Shown: positions 34,027-42,431 of the stretch, piece by piece
Layout: each line of letters begins with the position of its first letter
Position numbering within the stretch: the first letter of the stretch is position 1
Source: Mesoterricola silvestris
GTDB lineage: Bacteria; Acidobacteriota; Holophagae; Holophagales; Holophagaceae
DNA length: 64,000 nucleotides
Assembly (NCBI RefSeq): GCF_030295405.1
Contig: NZ_AP027080.1
Span: 1,984,001 to 2,048,000, forward strand
Direction: 5' to 3'
Translations under genes and position numbers: made by a program
Notes under the pieces: generated by a model
Databases searched by the model: none
The model's input: the letters and a program-made list of their open reading frames with translations, nothing else
Told to the model about the DNA's origin: nothing

Positions 34027-35323
34027 CCCCCGGCGGGAGCTGGGCCTGCTGGACGTCACCTGCCTGATCGTGGGGATCATCGTGGGCACGGGCATCTACC
34101 AGGTGGCCCCCGACGTGGCCCGCGGGGCAGGGGGCCCCTGGCGCCTCCTGGGGCTCTGGGCCCTGGGCGGGGCCCTTTCCCTGTGCGGCGCCTTGGGCTA
34201 TGCGGAATTGGCCTCGGCTTATCCTCGGGAGGGGGGCGACTACGTGTACCTCACCCGGGCCTACGGCTCCCGGGCGGGGTTCCTGTTCGGGTGGCTCCAG
34301 CTGGCGGTGGCGCGCCCCGGCGATATCGCCATCCTGGCCTTCGCCTTCGCCACCTACGCCCGGGCCATCTGGGACCCCTGGCCCGGGGGAGGGCCGGCCC
34401 TGCGGGTGTACGCCCTGGCCGCGGTGGCCGGGTTGACGGCCATCCACATGGTTGGCGTGCGGGCCAGCCGCTGGACCCAGAACCTGCTCACGGCCGTGAA
34501 ATTCCTGGGACTCCTGGCCATTGCCCTGGCGGCCTGCCTCAAGGACGCCCGCCCTCCCGTCGCCGGGCCCCAGGCCCCCCTGCCGCTGAGCGTGGCCCTG
34601 ATCCTGGTGCTCTTCACCTACGGCGGGTGGAACGAAATGGCCTACGTGGCCGCGGAGGTGCGCCAGCCCGGCCGGAACCTCATCCGCGCCATGGTGCTGG
34701 GCACCGGGGCCGTCACCGGCCTCTACCTGGCCGTGACGCTGGCCTTCCTGCACCTGCTGGGCTTCCAGGGCCTTTCGGCCTCCCGGGCCGTGGCCTCCGA
34801 GGCCTTCGGCCAGGTGCTGCCGGCCCTGGCGGGCAAGGCCCTGAGCGCCCTCATCTGCCTGTCGGCCCTGGGCGCCCTGGGGGGCATCATCTTCACCGGC
34901 GCCCGGATCTCGTACGCCGTGGGCCGGGACCACCCCGCCTTCCGCCCCCTGGCGGCCTGGGACGGGGCCGCCGGCGCCCCCCGGAGGGCCCTGCTGATCC
35001 AGGGACTGGTGGCCGCCGGCCTGGTGGTGGCCCTGGGTGCCCTGGTGGACGCCCTGGTGTACACCGCCGCCGCCGTCTACCTCTTCTACCTGGCCACGAG
35101 CCTGGCCGTGTTCGTCCTCCGCCGCCGCGACCCCCAGGTGCCCCGCCCGTACCGGGTCACCGCCTACCCGCTGCCCACCCTCGTCTTCTGCGCCGTTTGC
35201 CTCTTCCTGATCCACGGCGCCGTGGCCTACAGGCCCCGCACCGCCGCCGCGGCCTTCGGGGTCCTGGCGCTGGGCCTGCCCATCCACGCCTTCGGGCGCC
35301 CCCGGCCCGCCCAGGAGGGGTGA
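34013..35323 (+). CDS. APC-superfamily amino-acid permease (LAT-like)
   Basis: A 436-aa integral membrane protein with about 12 helices. TM1 has the broken-helix signature IVGIIVGTGIYQV; ALGYAELASAYPREGGDYVY is the conserved TM2-3 region; FTYGGWNEMAYVAAEV matches the TM6 signature of the LAT family. It probably imports amino acids by exchange or proton symport. It overlaps the preceding methyltransferase gene and is followed by a strong terminator. With the S46 and M16 peptidases nearby it fits peptide scavenging. Confidence 0.9.
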   Translation: MGPNSPRRELGLLDVTCLIVGIIVGTGIYQVAPDVARGAGGPWRLLGLWALGGALSLCGALGYAELASAYPREGGDYVYLTRAYGSRAGFLFGWLQLAVARPGDIAILAFAFATYARAIWDPWPGGGPALRVYALAAVAGLTAIHMVGVRASRWTQNLLTAVKFLGLLAIALAACLKDARPPVAGPQAPLPLSVALILVLFTYGGWNEMAYVAAEVRQPGRNLIRAMVLGTGAVTGLYLAVTLAFLHLLGFQGLSASRAVASEAFGQVLPALAGKALSALICLSALGALGGIIFTGARISYAVGRDHPAFRPLAAWDGAAGAPRRALLIQGLVAAGLVVALGALVDALVYTAAAVYLFYLATSLAVFVLRRRDPQVPRPYRVTAYPLPTLVFCAVCLFLIHGAVAYRPRTAAAAFGVLALGLPIHAFGRPRPAQEG

Positions 35324-35401
35324 CAGGGCCGGCGATCGCCAATTTTCCGTGGCCTGGAAGGACGCGATTTAACATAAATAAAGGAATGTAAGGCCAATGC
35401 C

Positions 35402-35434
35402 GACGCCCCGGCTCCCCGCCGGGGCGTCATTTTT
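35402..35434 (+). terminator. Rho-independent terminator after the permease gene
   Basis: GACGCCCCGGC (35402-35412) pairs perfectly with GCCGGGGCGTC (35418-35428) around TCCCC, followed by ATTTTT. It separates the permease unit from the dcw cluster. Confidence 0.9.
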
Positions 35435-35503
35435 CGCTTTACTTCCGGCTTGTGACATAACAAACCATTTCTAAACTGGGGAGTGGAATTAAACGGAACA
35501 AAT

Positions 35504-35528
35504 TGGGCTGAAGTGGCAATTTGTGGCA
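35504..35528 (+). promoter_or_regulatory. MraZ-box-like repeats upstream of mraZ
   Basis: TGGGC (35504), TGGCA (35514) and TGGCA (35524) recur with an exact 10-nt period, i.e. three TGG-type pentamers separated by 5 nt, the known arrangement of MraZ operators (TGGGN repeats). They lie about 50 nt before the mraZ start. A candidate promoter, TTGTGA (35450) and TAAACT (35472), lies just upstream. Autorepression of the dcw operon by MraZ is the inferred role. Confidence 0.7.
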
Positions 35529-35578
35529 TTTCTCCCCTACCCCCTGCAATCTTTGAATGTTGTTGAAAGGCGATCCCG

Positions 35579-36043
35579 GTGCTGCGACTTCGCGGAAATG
35601 CACCGGCCACCGTGGATGAAAAGGGCCGTCTCAAGCTGCCCACCACCTTCAAGGCCGACCTGGATGTCTTCGCCAAGGGCGAGGGCCAGCCCGGGCTCCG
35701 CGCCTACCTCACCTCCCTGGACGGCAAGGGGGCCCGGCTCTATCCCCTGCCCGTGTGGGAGGCCATTGAGGCCCGGCTGGCCTCGGTTCCCGGCACCAAT
35801 CCCGCCAAGCGCCGCTTCCTGGAAGTGACGGCCTACTACGGTTCGGAAGTGGAGCCCGACGCCCAGGGGCGCTTCGTCATTCCCCCCACCCTGCGCGAGG
35901 CCGCGAGCCTCGTGGGCGAGGTGGCGATCCTCGGGCAGATGGACCATCTGGCCATCTGGAACAAGGAAGCCTTCGCGGGCCGGCTCGTGGCCGATCCCCT
36001 CACCACCGAGGACCTGGCGGCCCTCGCGGACCTGGGGATCTGA
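35579..36043 (+). CDS. mraZ: MraZ, transcriptional regulator of the dcw cluster
   Basis: A 154-aa protein with two AbrB-like SpoVT/MraZ repeats: the first around ATVDEKGRLKLPTTF, the second around VEPDAQGRFVIPPTLREAA. It starts with GTG at 35579 (AAAGG about 8 nt upstream), immediately before LRLRGNAPATVDEKGR. First gene of the division/cell-wall cluster; rsmH follows after 2 nt. Confidence 0.93.
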   Translation: MLRLRGNAPATVDEKGRLKLPTTFKADLDVFAKGEGQPGLRAYLTSLDGKGARLYPLPVWEAIEARLASVPGTNPAKRRFLEVTAYYGSEVEPDAQGRFVIPPTLREAASLVGEVAILGQMDHLAIWNKEAFAGRLVADPLTTEDLAALADLGI

Positions 36044-36045
36044 CC

Positions 36046-37029
36046 ATGGAACCCGTCGTCCACATTCCCGTCCTCCTGGCCGAAGTGCTGGAGAACCTCC
36101 CCGTCCCCGAAGGGGGGCGCGTCCTGGACCTCACCCTGGGCCTGGGCGGCCACGCCGAGGCCATCCTGGCCCGGAGCGACGCCGGCACCCGGTACCTGGG
36201 CGTGGACCGCGATCCGGCGGCCCGGGAGCGCGCCAAGGCCCGCCTGGGCTCCGACGCCCGGCTCACCATCCTCGCCGATACCCACGAGGACGTGTGGGAC
36301 CACCCGGCCTTCCAGGCCTGGCAGCAGCTCCAGGCCCCCGAGGGCCTCGACGTGGTGCTCCTGGACCTGGGCGTCTCCACCCTCCAGCTGCGGGACCCCG
36401 GCCGGGGCTTCAGCTTCATGGAGGAAGGCCCCCTGGACATGCGCATGGACCCGGAATCCGGGGAGACCGCCCTGCAGTGGCTCGCCGCCCAGAGCGACGA
36501 ATCCCTGGCGGACGCCCTCTACGCCTTCGGGGAGGAGCGGGCCTCGCGGCCCATCGCCCGGAACATCCTCCGGGCCCTGCACGACGGGCGCCTCCGCTCC
36601 ACCTTCGACCTGGCCCAGGCCATCTACAAGGTCCTGCCCCGGGACGTGGCCCGCAAGAAGAAGCAGATCGACCCCGCCACCCGCACCTTCCAGGCCATCC
36701 GCATCGCCGTCAACGGCGAACTGGGGCGCCTCGCCGCGACCCTGGAAAAGGCCGTGGCCCTGCTCAAGCCGGGGGGCCGCATCGGCGTCATCTCCTTCCA
36801 CAGCCTCGAGGACCGCATCGCCAAGCAGACCCTGCGGCGCCTCGCGGGCGTCTACGACGGCCCGGGGCGTACCTCCCCCGTCGCTTTGCCCCGGCTCATC
36901 AAGCTGGTGCACCCCGGGGGCCTCAAACCCACCGAGGCCGAATGCTCCGCCAACCCCCCCTCCCGTTCCGCCCGGCTGCGGATCGGCGAACGGCTCTCCG
37001 ATTCCGAATCCACGAGGAACCCGCGATGA
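36046..37029 (+). CDS. rsmH: 16S rRNA (cytosine1402-N4)-methyltransferase RsmH
   Basis: A 327-aa SAM-dependent methyltransferase (MraW). Characteristic segments: HIPVLLAEVLENL at the start, LDLTLGLGGHAEAIL (SAM loop), LLDLGVSTLQL, GRGFSFMEEGPLDMRMD, FQAIRIAVNGEL and ISFHSLEDRIAKQ. It modifies C1402 in the ribosomal P site. Standard dcw position between mraZ and ftsL; its stop overlaps the next ATG as ATGA. Confidence 0.97.
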   Translation: MEPVVHIPVLLAEVLENLPVPEGGRVLDLTLGLGGHAEAILARSDAGTRYLGVDRDPAARERAKARLGSDARLTILADTHEDVWDHPAFQAWQQLQAPEGLDVVLLDLGVSTLQLRDPGRGFSFMEEGPLDMRMDPESGETALQWLAAQSDESLADALYAFGEERASRPIARNILRALHDGRLRSTFDLAQAIYKVLPRDVARKKKQIDPATRTFQAIRIAVNGELGRLAATLEKAVALLKPGGRIGVISFHSLEDRIAKQTLRRLAGVYDGPGRTSPVALPRLIKLVHPGGLKPTEAECSANPPSRSARLRIGERLSDSESTRNPR

Positions 37030-37403
37030 ACGGAAAACGGTACGATCAGCGCCAGACCCTGTCCCATTCCTCCCGCCAGGTGGAAGGCGAGGGCGTGCTC
37101 CGCATGCTCCTCCTGGTCTTTGCGCTGGCCATGCCCCTGGCCTCCATGGCCTACCTGAAGATCCAGCACACCCGCATCAGCTACGAGATGAGCGATATCC
37201 GGGAGAAGATCCACCAGGAGGAGGAGGCCCGCCGGACGCTCCTCCTGGAGCGCTCGCGCTTCCAGAGGGACGAGGAGGTCCAGGCCTTCGCCGTCAAGAC
37301 CGGCCTGGTGCCCCACAAGCAGAGCCACCTGATCCCCACGGTCTTCACCAAGGAGGATCAGCGCCTGGCCAAGCTGCTGCCCCCAGGGCAGGTTGGACTC
37401 TAG
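37026..37403 (+). CDS. ftsL: FtsL-like divisome protein
   Basis: A 125-aa bitopic protein: about 25 cytoplasmic residues, one transmembrane helix (VLRMLLLVFALAMPLASMAYL), then a periplasmic coiled coil (ISYEMSDIREKIHQEEEARR) and a short tail. Identification rests on topology, size and position between rsmH and ftsI; FtsL sequences are poorly conserved. It would form the FtsQLB scaffold with partners not in this window. Confidence 0.8.
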   Translation: MNGKRYDQRQTLSHSSRQVEGEGVLRMLLLVFALAMPLASMAYLKIQHTRISYEMSDIREKIHQEEEARRTLLLERSRFQRDEEVQAFAVKTGLVPHKQSHLIPTVFTKEDQRLAKLLPPGQVGL

Positions 37404-37444
37404 TAGGATTGTAGAGGCCCTCCAGGGCTTGAAAGTGATTCCCA

Positions 37445-39592
37445 TTGGCGATCGGCGGCATCCTCAGCGGCTCTCCTTCGCCCAGGCGCCTCCTGGGAAG
37501 GCCCGAGGCCTCGGATCTCGTGGCCGCTCGCCTGCCTTGGATCCTGGGGGGAGGCCTGGTGTGGGTGCTGATGATCACCCTGCGCCTGCTCTGGCTCCAG
37601 GGGGTGCAGCACACGTACTACCGGCTCCGGGCCGAGCGCCAGCACACCACCGTGGTGCCCATCGCCCCCATCCGGGGTGAGCTGAGGGACCGCCGGGGCG
37701 GCTCCCTGGCCATTTCCCTGAAGGTCGACAGCCTCTTCGCCAACCCGCCGTCCTTCTATCCGGACTTCCGGGCCGGGAAGGGCGACACGGAGCGGAACTG
37801 GGGCGAGCCGGACCGGCAGAGCGCCCAGAAGGTGGCGGCCCAGCTGGCGCCCATCCTGGAGATGTCCCGGGCCTCCATCCTGGAGCGGCTCCTGCGCAAG
37901 AAGCCCTTCGTGTGGCTCGAGCGCCAGCTTCCCGCCAGCAAAGTGGCCGCCATCAAGGCCCTGAAGATCGACGGCGTGGACTTCCTGCCCGAAAGCAAGC
38001 GCCACTACCCCCGGGGGAGCCTGGCCTGCCAGATCGTCGGGTTCATCAATATCGACGGCCAGGGCCAGCTGGGCATCGAACGCACCTTCGACGAGCAGCT
38101 CGCGGGCAAGCCCGGCGAGCTCATCGCCCCCCGGGACGCCAAGGGGCGGCTCCTCATCATGCAGGAGAACTACGCCAAGGTCCCGGTGAACGGGTCCACC
38201 CTCCAGCTCACCATCGATTCCACCATCCAGCACATCGTGGAGGAGGCCCTGGAGGAGGGCGTGCGGCGCAGCCACCCCGCCACCGCCTACGCCGTGGTGG
38301 TGGATCCCCAGACCGGGGAGATCCTGGCCATGGCCGGCACCCCCACCTTCGACCCCAACCACATCATGCCCAAGCGCTTCCTCAACCGGTCCGAATCCGA
38401 ATGGACCGCGGCCGAGAAGGAGGACTACAAGCGCGAGATGGAGCGCCAGAAGGCCGCGCGCAAGGTGCACCCGGTGGAGGACAGCTACGAGCCCGGCTCC
38501 ACCATGAAGATCTTCACGGCGGCCATGGCCCTGGAGGAGCACAAGGTGCACCTGGGCGAGATGATCGCCTGCGAGGCGGGGAGGTGGAAGTACGCCGACA
38601 AGGTGGTCACCGACACCCACAGCCACGGCACCATCCCCTTCGAGGCGGTGCTCTGGCAGAGCTCCAACATCGGCGCCGCCAAGATCGGGCTGCGCCTGGA
38701 CCCGGCGGTGCACTTCCAGTACCTGCGCAAGTTCGGCTTCGGCGAGACCACGGGCCTGAATTTCCCGGGGGAGACCGCCGGGCGCCTCCAGGCCCCGGAC
38801 CGGTGGAGCCGCACCACCCAGCTCACCATGAGCTACGGCTACGGCCTCTCCGCCTCCCCCCTGCAGGTGCTCATGGCCGGGTGCGTCCTGGCCAACGGCG
38901 GCAAGCTCATGCAGCCCTACATCATCCAGAAGATCTTCAACGACCAGGGCAACCTGCTCCAGGAATTCAAGCCCAAGGTCAAGGAGCAGGTGATCAGCGA
39001 GGAGACCTCCGCCATGATGCGCGAGGCCCTCAAGGGCGTCATCACCAACGGCACCGGCAAGATGGCCAAGCTCGACGGGAACATCGAGGCCTTCGGCAAG
39101 ACCGGCACCTCCCGCAAGCTCGTCAACGGCCAGTACGAGATGCGCCGCCACTACGCCTCCTTCCTGGGCTTCTTCCCGGCCGACAAGCCGCAGTACGGCA
39201 TGCTCTTCATGCTGGACGACCCCGCCGGGGACGCCACGGGCGGCGACGTGGCGGCCCCGCTCTTCAAGAAGATCGGCGACGCCATCATGCGCTACCGCCT
39301 CTCCCTGCCGGATTCGGGGCAGGAGGCCGACCTCAAGCTGGGCCTCCGGGACTGGCCCGTGAGCGAGAACGACGAGGCGGTGGTGCACGTGGAGATCGGG
39401 AAGGTCCCCGACCTCAAGGGCCTCACCCTCAAGGCCGCCATCCTGCGGGTGGTCATGGCGGGGGGCGTGCCCAAGCTGGACGGCCTGGGCGACGGCGGCG
39501 GCAGGGCCTTCCGGGTGGATGGCCAGGACCCCGCGCCGGGTTCGGCCCTGGAACCCAACGGCGCCGTGAAGATCAAGCTGAGGGCCCCATGA
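37445..39592 (+). CDS. ftsI: Class B penicillin-binding protein FtsI/PBP3 with PASTA domain
   Basis: Septal peptidoglycan transpeptidase of about 715 aa: N-terminal transmembrane helix, dimerisation domain (IRGELRDRRGGSLA) and transpeptidase domain with Ser352-Thr-Met-Lys355 (EPGSTMKIF), Ser-Ser407-Asn (WQSSNIGAAK) and Lys552-Thr-Gly (FGKTGTSRK). A C-terminal PASTA-like module follows (VPDLKGLTLKAAI to AVKIKL), an arrangement of the SpoVD type. The start is unclear: TTG at 37445 gives the full N-terminus but has a weak ribosome site; GTG near 37520 is an alternative just before the membrane helix. It overlaps murE by ATGA. Confidence 0.93.
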   Translation: MAIGGILSGSPSPRRLLGRPEASDLVAARLPWILGGGLVWVLMITLRLLWLQGVQHTYYRLRAERQHTTVVPIAPIRGELRDRRGGSLAISLKVDSLFANPPSFYPDFRAGKGDTERNWGEPDRQSAQKVAAQLAPILEMSRASILERLLRKKPFVWLERQLPASKVAAIKALKIDGVDFLPESKRHYPRGSLACQIVGFINIDGQGQLGIERTFDEQLAGKPGELIAPRDAKGRLLIMQENYAKVPVNGSTLQLTIDSTIQHIVEEALEEGVRRSHPATAYAVVVDPQTGEILAMAGTPTFDPNHIMPKRFLNRSESEWTAAEKEDYKREMERQKAARKVHPVEDSYEPGSTMKIFTAAMALEEHKVHLGEMIACEAGRWKYADKVVTDTHSHGTIPFEAVLWQSSNIGAAKIGLRLDPAVHFQYLRKFGFGETTGLNFPGETAGRLQAPDRWSRTTQLTMSYGYGLSASPLQVLMAGCVLANGGKLMQPYIIQKIFNDQGNLLQEFKPKVKEQVISEETSAMMREALKGVITNGTGKMAKLDGNIEAFGKTGTSRKLVNGQYEMRRHYASFLGFFPADKPQYGMLFMLDDPAGDATGGDVAAPLFKKIGDAIMRYRLSLPDSGQEADLKLGLRDWPVSENDEAVVHVEIGKVPDLKGLTLKAAILRVVMAGGVPKLDGLGDGGGRAFRVDGQDPAPGSALEPNGAVKIKLRAP

Positions 39593-41067
39593 AGTTCAGC
39601 GAATGGATGCGGGATCAGGACGTGTTCGCGGCCGCCGGCGCCGACCCCGAGGTGGCCCACGTCACCTGCGACAGCCGCGAGGCCGGCCCCGGATGGGCCT
39701 TCGTGGCCCTCAAGGGGGAGGTGCGGGACGGGGCGGATTTCGTGCCCGCCGCCCTGGCCCAGGGGGCCAGCGCCATCCTCGCCGACCGGGACCTGGCCGT
39801 GCAGGCGCCCTTCGCGCGCCTGGGCCACGGCCGGCGCACCATGGCCCACTTGGCCCGGCGCCTGTACGGGCAGCCCGACCTGGCCCTGGCCCTCATCGGC
39901 GTCACCGGCACCAACGGCAAGACCACCACCACCACCCTCATCCGGCAGCTCCTGCGGGGCTCGGGCCTGGGCTGCGGCCTGGTGGGCACCGTCCTCAACG
40001 CGGCCGGGGACCTGGAGGAGGAGGCCACCCGCACCACCCCCGAAAGCCCCGCCTTCTACCGCTGGCTGCGGCGCTCCGTGGAGGCCGGCGACGCCGCCTC
40101 GGCGGTGGAGGTGTCCAGCCACAGCCTCATGCTGGACCGGGTGGAGGGCGCGCGGTTCAAGGTGGGGCTCTTCACCAACCTCACCCAGGACCACCTGGAC
40201 TTCCACGGGGACATGGAGACCTACTTCGAGGCCAAGGCCCGGCTCTTCACCCAGTGCGGGACCGCCCTGGCCAACGCCGACGACCCCTACGGCAGGCGGC
40301 TCCTGGACCGGCCCGGGGTGCTGGGGTACGCCATCGAGGGCCCCGGCGCCTACCGGGCCGAGGACCTGGTCCTGACCCCCACGGGCACCTCCTTCCGCCT
40401 CGCCGCGCCCGGGGGGGCCTTTGAGGTGGCCAGCCCCCTCCTGGGGCGCTTCAACGCCTACAACCTGCTGGCGGCCCTGGCGGCCCTGGCGGAGGCGGGC
40501 TTCCAGCTGCCCGCCCTGATTCCGGCCGTGAAGGGCCTCACCGGCGCCCCGGGGCGCCTGGACCGGGTGGACTGCGGCCAGGCCTTCGGCGTCATGGTGG
40601 ATTACGCCCACACCCCCGACGCCCTGGAGAAGCTGCTCCTGGAGGGCCGGCGCCTCCTGCCCCCGGGAGGGCGGCTCCACGTGCTCTTCGGCTGCGGCGG
40701 GGACCGGGACCGCACCAAGCGCCCCATCATGGCCGCCGCGGTGGCGGCCCGGGCCGACGTGCTCTGGCACACCTCCGACAACACCCGGGGCGAGGACCCC
40801 GAGCGGATCCTGGACGACGCGGCCCAGGGCGTCCCCGAGGGGCTGCGGGCCGATCCGGAACGCTACCACCGCGTGGCGGACCGCGCCCTGGCGGTGACCG
40901 AGGCCCTCGCGGCCTGCCGCCCCGGGGACCTGCTGCTCCTGGCCGGCAAGGGCCACGAGCCCTACCAGGACATCCGCGGCACCAAGCACCCCTACAGCGA
41001 CCGCGGCGCCGTGGAGGCCGTCCTCCAGGGCCGCGCGGTGCCCCGCCCCTGGGCGGTGACGGCATGA
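39589..41067 (+). CDS. murE: UDP-MurNAc-tripeptide ligase MurE
   Basis: A 492-aa Mur ligase that adds the third stem amino acid. ATP loop VTGTNGKTTTTT near residue 107; EVSSHSLMLDRV, the carbamylated-Lys region NLTQDHLDFHG and VDYAHTPDALEKLL follow. The diamino-acid-selectivity motif reads SDNTRGEDP (near 397), close to the DNPR motif of meso-diaminopimelate-adding enzymes (Asn and Arg kept, Pro replaced by Thr), so meso-DAP is the likely substrate. Overlaps ftsI and murF by ATGA. Confidence 0.95.
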   Translation: MKFSEWMRDQDVFAAAGADPEVAHVTCDSREAGPGWAFVALKGEVRDGADFVPAALAQGASAILADRDLAVQAPFARLGHGRRTMAHLARRLYGQPDLALALIGVTGTNGKTTTTTLIRQLLRGSGLGCGLVGTVLNAAGDLEEEATRTTPESPAFYRWLRRSVEAGDAASAVEVSSHSLMLDRVEGARFKVGLFTNLTQDHLDFHGDMETYFEAKARLFTQCGTALANADDPYGRRLLDRPGVLGYAIEGPGAYRAEDLVLTPTGTSFRLAAPGGAFEVASPLLGRFNAYNLLAALAALAEAGFQLPALIPAVKGLTGAPGRLDRVDCGQAFGVMVDYAHTPDALEKLLLEGRRLLPPGGRLHVLFGCGGDRDRTKRPIMAAAVAARADVLWHTSDNTRGEDPERILDDAAQGVPEGLRADPERYHRVADRALAVTEALAACRPGDLLLLAGKGHEPYQDIRGTKHPYSDRGAVEAVLQGRAVPRPWAVTA

Positions 41068-42431
41068 GCGGCCTCTGGAGCCTCGCCGAGGCCGGCGCCC
41101 GGGTGGGCGGAACCCTCGTGGGCGACGGGGAGGTGGTCCCCGCGGCCCTGTCCATGGACACCCGCACCCTGGGGCCCGGCAGCTGCTTCGTGGCCATCCG
41201 GGGCCAGCGGGACGGCCACGATTTCGCCCCGGCGGCGGTGGCCGCCGGGGCGGGCTCGATCCTGGCCGACCACGAACTGGCCGTGCCGGTGCCCCAGCTC
41301 CTGGTGCCCGACACCCTGGCCGCGCTGCAGCGGTGGGGCCAGGCCCGGCTCGAGGCCTTCCGGCCCCCGCACGTGTTCGCCGTCACGGGTTCCGTGGGCA
41401 AGACCGGCACCAAGGAGCTCCTGGCCGCCGCCACCGGCGCCTGGAAGACCCCGGGCAACCGCAACAACACCCTGGGCCTGCCCGAGGCCCTGGCCACGCT
41501 GCCCGCGGGCGTGCCCGCGGTGGTGCTGGAAATGGGCATGAGCACCCCGGGCGAGATCCGCCGGCTCACGGAGATCGCGCCCCCGGACCTGGGGCTCATC
41601 ACCAACATCGGCCAGACCCACATGGAGAACTTCGTGGACGGCCAGGAGGGCATCGCCCGGGCCAAGGGCGAACTGGTGGCGGGGCTGCGTCCCGGGGGCC
41701 AATGGGTGCACCTGGCCGGCGACAGCTGGTGCCGCTGGGTGGCCATGCAGCCCTGGGCCCGGGCCCGGGCCGTGCCCGTGGGCCGCGGCAGCGCCTTCGG
41801 GTGGCAGGACGAGGAATCCCTGGGCCTGCTGGGGGAGCGCTTCGAGCTGCGGTTCCCCGGGGGGACGGTGCCGGTGCGCCTGCGCCTGCGGGGTTCCCAC
41901 CACGTGCGCAACGCCGCCCTGGCGGGGTCCCTGGCCATCCTGGCCGGCTATGCCCCCGGGGCGGTGGCCCAGGCCATGGGCGAGGTGGACGCGGGCCCCG
42001 GCCGGGGGCGCCTCCACGCCCTCCGGGGCGGCGGCTGGCTCCTGGACGAAAGCTACAACGCCATCCAGGAATCCATCCTGGCCTGCGGCCGGGCCCTCCT
42101 GACCCTGGAGGGCGGGGACGCCGTGGCCGTGCTGGGCTGCATGCGGGAACTGGGGCCGGGAGCCGCGGCCGTGCACCGGGAGACCGGCGAAGGCCTGCGG
42201 GCCCTGGGCTTCGGCCGCGTCCTGGTCTACGGGGACCAGGCCCAGGCCCTGGCCGAGGGCTTCGGCCCCGGGGCCAAGGCCTTCCCCGACTTCGAATCCC
42301 TTCGCGACGACGCCCCGGGCCTGGGTTCCATCCCGGCGGGCGCGCGCATCCTCGTCAAAGGCAGCCGGTTCTGGCGTTCGGAACGGGCCGTCGAGTGGCT
42401 ACTCGAAACCTTCTCTTCCGGAAAACCATGA
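41064..42431 (+). CDS. murF: UDP-MurNAc-tripeptide:D-Ala-D-Ala ligase MurF, divergent motifs
   Basis: A 455-aa ligase completing the pentapeptide precursor. It has the MurF N-domain (MDTRTLGPGSCFVAIRG), ATP loop VTGSVGKTGTKELLA (near 109), PGNRNNTLGLPEAL, EMGMSTPGEIRRL and TNIGQTHMENF. Two usual motifs vary: the loop has GKTGTK where GKTTTK is common, and the central/C-domain motif reads DESYNAIQES (near 331) instead of DDxYNANPxS. Position in the cluster and overall layout still support MurF. Confidence 0.93.
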   Translation: MSGLWSLAEAGARVGGTLVGDGEVVPAALSMDTRTLGPGSCFVAIRGQRDGHDFAPAAVAAGAGSILADHELAVPVPQLLVPDTLAALQRWGQARLEAFRPPHVFAVTGSVGKTGTKELLAAATGAWKTPGNRNNTLGLPEALATLPAGVPAVVLEMGMSTPGEIRRLTEIAPPDLGLITNIGQTHMENFVDGQEGIARAKGELVAGLRPGGQWVHLAGDSWCRWVAMQPWARARAVPVGRGSAFGWQDEESLGLLGERFELRFPGGTVPVRLRLRGSHHVRNAALAGSLAILAGYAPGAVAQAMGEVDAGPGRGRLHALRGGGWLLDESYNAIQESILACGRALLTLEGGDAVAVLGCMRELGPGAAAVHRETGEGLRALGFGRVLVYGDQAQALAEGFGPGAKAFPDFESLRDDAPGLGSIPAGARILVKGSRFWRSERAVEWLLETFSSGKP

